From an archaeon (GTDB lineage: Archaea > Thermoproteota > Bathyarchaeia > TCS64), in the NCBI GenBank assembly GCA_020444005.1, contig JAHLLU010000040.1, positions 1 through 10,916 on the forward strand: a stretch of 10,916 bases of DNA. Reading direction: 5' to 3'. A program made the translations under genes and the position numbers. The notes under the pieces are model-generated. The model searched no databases and had not been told where the DNA came from. It worked only from the letters and a program-made list of their open reading frames with translations. Below, in pieces: positions 6,726 to 10,916 of the stretch. Within the stretch, counting starts at the first letter, position 1; every line of letters begins with the position of its first letter.

Positions 6726-7385
6726 ATGTCAGAGATGTTAAAAAGAAACTTTGAACCCGGACGGCTACTGCTTGTAGCTACCCTATTAATGAGTCTGACT
6801 TTGATCTCACAACTTTACGTGATTTCTGAGTCTGTTGATCTATCGAATGGTTTGCAGTTCACTGGTGTAGAGATTTGTCTAGCCGCGTCATACTTTTTCA
6901 CGGCTTTTAGCATGGTTATTGTGATCAATGAGTTCTTCCAAGTAAAATTAAAGATGAAAGGACTACTTGATTTGTCAAGTTTATTGGTTCCTAACAGATC
7001 TCAACAAAAAACTGTTCAACCTATTATTGATCTTCCCGTCATTGAAGAGAACCCTGTTAAAGATACGATTGAAGATGAGGAGTTACTAGAAGAGCTTGAT
7101 GATGAAATAATGTTTGATAAGCTCCTTGAAGACGAGTTTGAGGAAGAGAAACCAGATGATGATGCTCTTGCGAAGTATAAGACTACCAAGATTAAGGTAG
7201 CTGATACGGGTGAGATTGAGCCTTTAATCGCGGAAGGAGAACTGAAGAACATCTTTGACCAGCTTGAGGAAGAGACGGAGATGGACCGGATTCTCGCTGA
7301 AAGTGAGGTAATTCAGACTTTATCCGAGCTTGAAGGTATAGTTCAGGAGTTGAAAACCCGTACCGCTCCGGCTGCTCAGAACTAG
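6726..7385 (+). CDS. Two-helix membrane protein with acidic cytoplasmic tail, archaellum operon
   Basis: I do not recognise this 219-residue protein. Two hydrophobic helices are clear, about 13-33 (RLLLVATLLMSLTLISQLYVI) and 48-72 (EICLAASYFFTAFSMVIVINEFF). A soluble tail of about 145 residues follows. It has a strongly acidic stretch at about 105-145 (EDEELLEELDDEIMF, EDEFEEEKPDDDA) and a second acidic helical region near 165-210 that could form a coiled coil. The basic residues after helix 2 suggest both ends are cytoplasmic. The frame opens with GTG at 6717, abutting the arlJ stop, but ATG at 6726 is better: AGGTGA (6715-6720) is a near-perfect ribosome-binding site five bases upstream. 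Tight coupling to arlJ implies a role with the motor. Crenarchaeal ArlX, a ring-forming scaffold, is a functional comparison only; ArlX has one helix and no similarity is claimed. Confidence 0.8.
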   Translation: MSEMLKRNFEPGRLLLVATLLMSLTLISQLYVISESVDLSNGLQFTGVEICLAASYFFTAFSMVIVINEFFQVKLKMKGLLDLSSLLVPNRSQQKTVQPIIDLPVIEENPVKDTIEDEELLEELDDEIMFDKLLEDEFEEEKPDDDALAKYKTTKIKVADTGEIEPLIAEGELKNIFDQLEEETEMDRILAESEVIQTLSELEGIVQELKTRTAPAAQN

Positions 7386-7451
7386 GGTGTCAGTGTTACA
7401 TAATTTCTCTTCATAATCTATCTAAATACAAAAATGGTTCTTGTGCTAGCC

Positions 7452-7934
7452 ATGGCACAGTCAGTAGTTTCAGATGGGATAATACTAGTTGCAGTTGTAA
7501 TCGCAGCTGCGACCATAAGTCAAGTATTTTTATCCAGCATTGGAGGCCTTCAGCAAGGCTCTATCGCGATGAGTGAGAAGTTGAGCGATAAAATGGAGAC
7601 CGAGGTCGTCGTACTAAAAGCTGTTAACACCTCTGATACAACGGTTAAAGTTTGGATAAAAAACACCGGTACAAGCATAATACCTTCAGCGAACATCAAG
7701 GAAGGTGACGTACTCTTCGGAGAATTCGGAAACTTTGACTATCAGGTATACAGTGAATCAGGTGCAGGCTGGAAGTTCACGATCTTAGGTGGATCAGATA
7801 ATAACTGGCAGGGAAGCGAGACTATTGAAATAACTGTTACAGCCGCCTCTGCTTTCAGTAAAGGTGACTACTATTTCTCGTTTATCACTCATAACGGGAT
7901 CAAGGATGAAGTAATATTCACGATAGGAGATTGA
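7452..7934 (+). CDS. arlG: ArlG (FlaG), archaellum stator component
   Basis: A 160-residue protein with one N-terminal membrane helix (about 5-27, SDGIILVAVVIAAATISQVF) and an external beta-sandwich domain. The ArlG-like features are VVVLKAVNTSDTTVKVWIKN with NTGTSII (two strands and a turn) and the ending KGDYYFSFITHNGIKDEVIF. In Sulfolobus ArlG forms filaments capped by ArlF, and together they anchor the motor to the S-layer. The frame also has an ATG at 7434 (MVLVLA before MAQS). I chose 7452 because MAQSVVSDG matches the form of the next gene's start, MGQSTVIA, and because TTCATAATC at 7410-7418 would start transcription near 7440. Neither ATG has a clear ribosome-binding site. A 66-base gap separates it from the acidic membrane protein. 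G and F are told apart by strand pattern and could be swapped. Confidence 0.8.
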   Translation: MAQSVVSDGIILVAVVIAAATISQVFLSSIGGLQQGSIAMSEKLSDKMETEVVVLKAVNTSDTTVKVWIKNTGTSIIPSANIKEGDVLFGEFGNFDYQVYSESGAGWKFTILGGSDNNWQGSETIEITVTAASAFSKGDYYFSFITHNGIKDEVIFTIGD

Positions 7935-7935
7935 T

Positions 7936-8691
7936 ATGGGCCAGTCAACTGTCATCGCAACAGCCTTTACGGCGATAATGTTTGTGGCAGGTGTCTCTAT
8001 ACTGATAATGTCAACAGTCTCCAGTTTTGGGACATTATCTCAAGCGATAACGAATCAAGCTGATCAAACTGATCTTGTTCTCAGTGAGCGAATCGAGTTT
8101 GGAGCATGGGACGAGGTTGATTCATCAACAATTCACATCAATATAACCAATATCGGTAGTACAAGCATCATGCTAAATGAGTTCAGCACTATTGACATGA
8201 TCTTATCCTATAATGATGGTACAAAAGACCAGACTGAGTGGATAATCTTTGATCAAACAAGCACAGCGGATGACTATTGGAAAATAAACAACGTGTACTT
8301 CAGAAACGAGCAACAGGATCTCATAAATCCAATAGACCTTACAGGTGATCTATGCGGAGGATGGGACCCGGAGGAAACACTTGAGATTGAGGTTAGCCTC
8401 GATGTTGTTGCATCTAGTTTTGATTACTTGACTATGATTACACCCGTTGGTATTCAAGCTCATTGTTCATTTACAAAGGAGTATGATCTTGGGTCAACTA
8501 CTATCTCTAGTGGTACAAGGAGTGTAGTTGTTTCGCATCTCTTGGATAGGATGCCCAAGATCGTTCAGGTAACGCCGGGCAGTGAATTGAATACGGAGTT
8601 CTGGGTTGAGTCTGTGGATTCTGATAGTTTTGAGATTCATCTTTCTAATAATCCTACATCAGATATAGTTTTCTACTGGCGTATAGAGTAA
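7936..8691 (+). CDS. arlF: ArlF (FlaF), stator protein with an extra C-terminal domain
   Basis: A 251-residue protein with one N-terminal membrane helix (about 6-28) and an ArlF-type external beta-sandwich (about 45-183) including STIHINITNIGSTSIML, WKINNVYF, the INP motif, WDPEETLEIEV and MITPVGIQAHCSF. ArlF binds the S-layer and ArlG to hold the motor still while the filament turns. Usual ArlF proteins are much shorter. The last 66 residues (186-251) form a separate beta-rich unit: GTRSVVVSHLL, then MPKIVQVTP, FWVESVDSDSFEIHLSN and DIVFYWRIE. This pattern resembles H-type-lectin or phage tail-fibre modules. Cys140 and Cys177 could form a disulfide. The ATG at 7936 is one base after the arlG stop, with GGAG at 7926-7929. 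The ArlF call is good; the domain identity is a pattern match only. Confidence 0.82.
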   Translation: MGQSTVIATAFTAIMFVAGVSILIMSTVSSFGTLSQAITNQADQTDLVLSERIEFGAWDEVDSSTIHINITNIGSTSIMLNEFSTIDMILSYNDGTKDQTEWIIFDQTSTADDYWKINNVYFRNEQQDLINPIDLTGDLCGGWDPEETLEIEVSLDVVASSFDYLTMITPVGIQAHCSFTKEYDLGSTTISSGTRSVVVSHLLDRMPKIVQVTPGSELNTEFWVESVDSDSFEIHLSNNPTSDIVFYWRIE

Positions 8692-8735
8692 TCATTTATA
8701 GTCATCAATATTTTAGTTACTTAATACTGATCTAC

Positions 8736-8747
8736 TTTAAATTATAG
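8736..8747 (+). promoter_or_regulatory. Putative TATA box for the small membrane protein
   Basis: TTTAAATTATAG is centred about 30 bases before the ATG at 8774. No ribosome-binding site is visible between them, so the transcript is probably leaderless or nearly so. Confidence 0.4.
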
Positions 8748-8773
8748 AGTCTTGATCTATATTATCGCTCTAT

Positions 8774-9091
8774 ATGTTGAGACCGGAAAATAACCTCCAA
8801 AATAAGGCATTCTATGCATTATTAATTGGGGCACTAGGTGACTGGTTCTCAACAAGACTTGGGTTATCCCTTGGATTAGTTGAGGGAAATCGTATAGCCC
8901 AGACATTAATGAGCACGGGTTCATGGATTCAAACCGATTTCATCCTAGTGTTCATCTGTTTCACGGTTCCTTTCCTAGTAAATCGGATTACTGATGAAAA
9001 GATACCAAAACAATTATTCTGGCTGCCTTTGTTTGCTGGGTTGTTAAAACTGGGTGTATCAGTCTGGAACTTTACCTTGATACTGGGATAG
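8774..9091 (+). CDS. Small three-helix membrane protein, DUF5658-like
   Basis: A 105-residue membrane protein with helices at about 13-34, 53-71 and 82-103. The segment ALGDWFSTRLGLSLGLVEGN (20-39) has the D-x3-T-x2-GL-x2-G-x2-E-x-N pattern seen in DUF5658-type small archaeal membrane proteins, whose function is not known to me. It has no signal peptide. It is probably translated from a leaderless transcript, since no ribosome-binding site precedes the ATG. It ends one base short of the stop codon of the convergent TrmB-like gene, and 82 AT-rich bases separate it from arlF. Nothing ties it to the archaellum except position. Confidence 0.75.
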   Translation: MLRPENNLQNKAFYALLIGALGDWFSTRLGLSLGLVEGNRIAQTLMSTGSWIQTDFILVFICFTVPFLVNRITDEKIPKQLFWLPLFAGLLKLGVSVWNFTLILG

Positions 9092-9092
9092 A

Positions 9093-10001
9093 TCACTTCT
9101 TTTTCCAGAGAAGACTGAACAGGATTCTATAGCTCTCGACCAGGGTCTCGTAGTTAGTCCACATGCCTGTTACATTGTTCTGGTCATTTCCCATGAAGAG
9201 TATCATCTCACCCTTATCATTCATGAAGAACCCCGGTATCTTTTCCTTCTTCAAGTAAGCAAAGTCGCCTTCACCGATCTCCATCTCCTCAAGCACGTAG
9301 CTGCTTGTAGGGCTGTAGTTGGTCATGAGTCTGGTGGTTATTCCTTTCTCTTCTGACTTGTCTTGCACATTATCCAGGAAAGGCGTATTGTAGAGCCAGA
9401 TGAGGTTCTCATCGCTGATGATCATATGGAACTCGCTTTCAGCGTTCTCAAGAAGCTCTGAGAGACGTACGCTGATATGCTTTTTTCCCTCAAGTACTTG
9501 AAATGTCTCTTTACGTTTATTTACTGACTCTGGCTCTGGGAGACTAGCCCACATTTTCAGAAGCTCTGCTTTATGCTGCTCCATCTGGTATACTTTCTGT
9601 CGGCGTTCCTCGATGAGGTTGTCAAGCACAGTCGCAAATGGTACCGCAAGGAATTTCATAGGACGTTCCATAACCCGTGTGATGAGGCCCTGTTCTTCGA
9701 GTCTTCTTAGGATCTTGTATGCTTCTGTTCTGTGGACACCTAGTGCCTCTGCGATACTCTGAGCCTTATGTGCTCCGAATCGCGCTAGGTATAGATAGAC
9801 TCTTACCTCGTTTTTGTTGAGTTTGAATCTGCTTAGTGCTTGATCGATGTTCTTCAGTGCGTCAATGTGTTCAAGGGTCTCGCTTGGGATACGAGTTCTA
9901 TTTGTGGTTTTTGTGAAGATGGGTAGAAGATCCAGTTCATCATCCATTAATTCGCTCTTTTTCTTAGAGTCTTTCTCGATTGCGATTTGTCCAACCTGCA
10001 T
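9093..10001 (-). CDS. TrmB-like winged-helix transcriptional regulator
   Basis: A 302-residue regulator. After a charged N-terminal extension (1-50) comes a TrmB-type winged helix (PF01978-like, about 58-120): LNKNEVRVYLYLARFGAHKA, then SIAEALGVHRTEAYKILRRL as helix-turn-helix, EEQGLITRVMERP as the wing and MKFLAVP. A coiled coil (about 124-152) probably dimerises the protein, as in TrmB. The C-terminal part (about 165-300) is a possible sensor domain, with EFHMIISDENLIWLYNT, GITTRLMTNYS, GFFMNDKGEMILFMGN and MWTNYETLVESYRILFSLLW. TrmB itself senses sugars, but no ligand can be named here. ATG at 10001 starts one base beyond a perfect inverted repeat that covers the predicted transcription start, suggesting autoregulation. 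No ribosome-binding site is seen, as expected for a near-leaderless transcript. Confidence 0.88.
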   Translation of the reverse strand: MQVGQIAIEKDSKKKSELMDDELDLLPIFTKTTNRTRIPSETLEHIDALKNIDQALSRFKLNKNEVRVYLYLARFGAHKAQSIAEALGVHRTEAYKILRRLEEQGLITRVMERPMKFLAVPFATVLDNLIEERRQKVYQMEQHKAELLKMWASLPEPESVNKRKETFQVLEGKKHISVRLSELLENAESEFHMIISDENLIWLYNTPFLDNVQDKSEEKGITTRLMTNYSPTSSYVLEEMEIGEGDFAYLKKEKIPGFFMNDKGEMILFMGNDQNNVTGMWTNYETLVESYRILFSLLWKKK

Positions 10002-10019
10002 TTTGTTCAGCCGAACAAA
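10002..10019 (-). promoter_or_regulatory. Perfect inverted repeat over the TrmB-like gene start, candidate operator
   Basis: TTTGTTC (10002-10008) and GAACAAA (10013-10019) are perfect 7-base arms around AGCC. On the minus strand the repeat ends one base before the ATG. The TATA box at 10042-10035 places transcription start near 10012, inside the repeat. A bound dimer would block polymerase recruitment or start. The same bases could form a hairpin in the RNA, but transcription would begin inside it, so a DNA operator is the better reading. Confidence 0.6.
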
Positions 10020-10034
10020 TACCCATCAAAAATA

Positions 10035-10042
10035 TGTATAAA
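10035..10042 (-). promoter_or_regulatory. TATA box of the TrmB-like gene
   Basis: On the minus strand this reads TTTATACA, close to the archaeal consensus TTTATATA, and is centred about 37 bases from the ATG at 10001. Predicted start of transcription is near 10012, giving a leader of about 11 bases. Confidence 0.6.
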
Positions 10043-10227
10043 GAATCTGGACCAATAAACTAGATTACCCATCCATATTCTCTCCTCACTAGGAGTCTCG
10101 ACAAGGGAATCAGGGGTTTCTCTTGGTTTAATGATTTGTATATAGGTGTTTTTCACATTCAATGCCGTAAAATGATGTAGAAAAAACATGTATAATCTCT
10201 ATATTGCTAGTATTGACCCAACTTTTT

Positions 10228-10243
10228 ACACAATATTTATACT
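10228..10243. promoter_or_regulatory. NrdR-box-like site upstream of nrdR
   Basis: ACACAATATTTATACT matches the bacterial NrdR-box consensus (acaCwAtATaTwGtgt) at about 12 of 16 positions; the right half is poor, lacking the GTG core. It directly abuts and shares one base with the TATA box at 10243-10250. NrdR autoregulates in several bacteria. In AT-rich DNA a match this degenerate can arise by chance, and the usual paired box is not evident. Confidence 0.3.
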
Positions 10244-10250
10244 TTATATA
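10243..10250 (+). promoter_or_regulatory. TATA box of nrdR
   Basis: TTTATATA is a consensus archaeal TATA box, 37 bases before the ATG at 10287. Transcription should start near 10272, giving a short leader that still contains AGGTG (10276-10280), six bases before the start codon. Confidence 0.65.
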
Positions 10251-10286
10251 ACATTACCCTGATACTCACAGAACAAGGTGTAGAAC

Positions 10287-10736
10287 ATGAGATGTCCTTT
10301 CTGCGGCGCTGAAAACCTACGAACTCTAGAGACAAGAGACTCACCAAATAACATGGTTCGTAGAAGAAAGGAGTGTCTAGCCTGTGGAAAACGAATGACC
10401 ACTTACGAGTACATCGAAGAGATCGAGTTAATGGTCAAGAAGAAAGATGGACGTCTCGAAAGATTCAACCCCGACAAGATAATCAAAGGACTCCAAAAAG
10501 CATGTGAAAAACGCCCTGTCTCTCTTGAACAAATCAAGGATATCGCTGAGAATGTACGTCAAGAGATACTTGCCGAAGGACGAGACGAGGTTACAACCAA
10601 GGAGATTGGAGATAGGATCATATCTCATCTTCGTGAATTGGATTATGTGGCTTATGTACGGTTTGCATCGGTCTATAGGGACTTTACTGAGCCCGAGGAT
10701 TTCCATCGCCTAATGAACGAGGAAAAAGAACAATAA
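10287..10736 (+). CDS. nrdR: NrdR, repressor of ribonucleotide reductase genes
   Basis: A complete 149-residue NrdR. The N-terminal zinc ribbon has CPFC (3-6) and CLAC (30-33) as ligands, with the conserved RRRKEC between them and MTTYEYIE after. The ATP-cone nucleotide-sensing domain spans about 46-136, with VKKKDGRLERFNPDKIIKGL, ACEKRPVS, VTTKEIGDRIISHLRELD and the hallmark VAYVRFASVYRDF (121-133). NrdR binds ATP or dATP and, through changes of oligomeric state, represses RNR genes when dATP is high. Length matches bacterial NrdR. It is typical of bacteria and reported in only a few archaea, so acquisition by transfer is likely. Its consensus archaeal TATA box and AGGTG site show it is adapted for expression here. 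No RNR gene is in the window, and it is divergent from the TrmB-like gene. Confidence 0.96.
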   Translation: MRCPFCGAENLRTLETRDSPNNMVRRRKECLACGKRMTTYEYIEEIELMVKKKDGRLERFNPDKIIKGLQKACEKRPVSLEQIKDIAENVRQEILAEGRDEVTTKEIGDRIISHLRELDYVAYVRFASVYRDFTEPEDFHRLMNEEKEQ

Positions 10737-10788
10737 TATGGAATAGGCTTCCACAATACTTTGAATAGTTTTTACCATCAGATAAATC

Positions 10789-10916
10789 ATGAGTACACAG
10801 GTAATTCTTCCCGAACCTCAAATATATGAGCCGAAGGCTCAGGAAAATACGTGTCCCAAATGTGGCTTTGATGCACCTGAAGGTATAGTGATATGCTGGA
10901 AATGTGGAGAACGTCT
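10789..10916 (+). CDS. N-terminal part of a zinc-ribbon protein (3' end outside window)
   Basis: ATG at 10789 opens a frame that runs to the window edge, 42 codons. After a short proline-rich N-terminus (STQVILPEPQIYEPKAQ) comes CPKCGFDAPEGIVICWKCGE, a CxxC-x11-CxxC pattern of a four-cysteine zinc ribbon. Such ribbons begin many small archaeal proteins of varied or unknown role, so no function is given. It lies 52 bases after nrdR, from which TTTTT (10768-10772, inside GAATAGTTTTTACC) may separate it as a terminator. No ribosome-binding site is visible. A role linked to nrdR cannot be judged from the fragment. Confidence 0.7.
   Translation, partial: MSTQVILPEPQIYEPKAQENTCPKCGFDAPEGIVICWKCGER

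Noticed and set aside
10007..10189. 60-residue minus-strand frame in the trmB-nrdR spacer
   Set aside because: It overlaps the TATA box and inverted repeat of the TrmB-like gene and its translation looks like random AT-rich sequence.
10827..10841. TGAGCC-GAA-GGCTCA hairpin near the end of the window
   Set aside because: It lies inside the zinc-ribbon coding frame with no T-run after it, so a terminator or regulatory role is not supported.

Overview
The window is archaeal and holds most of an archaellum (archaeal flagellum) locus. This is shown by an archaellin with a class III signal peptide and by recognisable ArlC/D/E-, ArlH-, ArlI-, ArlJ-, ArlG- and ArlF-type genes. TATA-like boxes, short or absent leaders, GGAG/GGTG ribosome-binding sites and several TTG starts also fit an archaeon. 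The lineage cannot be fixed from sequence alone. A C/D/E-type protein points away from the classical FlaX-bearing Crenarchaeota type. The next-to-last gene is a full-length NrdR, a regulator found mainly in bacteria.

Layout. 1-240 is the 3' end of an unrecognised gene. 237-530 (minus) is a small winged-helix regulator of the ArnR1-like/HTH_45 kind, divergent from the archaellin. 791-1414 is the archaellin. After a pyrimidine-rich terminator and a likely new promoter come an ArlC/D/E-like adaptor (1562-2671) and arlH (2674-3396). A 103-base gap leads to arlI (3500-5246), arlJ (5247-6716) and an unrecognised two-helix membrane protein with a very acidic tail (6726-7385). After another gap come arlG (7452-7934) and arlF (7936-8691). 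The rest is accessory: a small three-helix membrane protein (8774-9091), a TrmB-like regulator on the minus strand (9093-10001), nrdR (10287-10736) and the start of a zinc-ribbon protein (10789 to the end).

How they work together. The prepilin peptidase, not in this window, would cleave the archaellin. ArlI, ArlJ and ArlH form the ATP-driven assembly and rotation platform. The C/D/E-like protein would couple that motor to chemotaxis through CheF/CheY. ArlG and ArlF would form the stator outside the membrane, with ArlF touching the S-layer. The acidic membrane protein is an unassigned part of the same operon.

Main points of interest: (1) arlI as given is broken, missing about 39 residues including the DISCDG-type segment and changing frame at the same point; (2) ArlF carries an extra C-terminal beta-rich domain resembling H-type-lectin or tail-fibre modules; (3) the acidic two-helix protein sits in the place of a motor component; (4) the TrmB-like gene has a perfect inverted repeat over its predicted transcription start; (5) nrdR has a degenerate NrdR-box-like site against its TATA box; (6) mutually exclusive hairpins precede the archaellin start. 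No tRNA, rRNA, CRISPR array or insertion sequence was seen.
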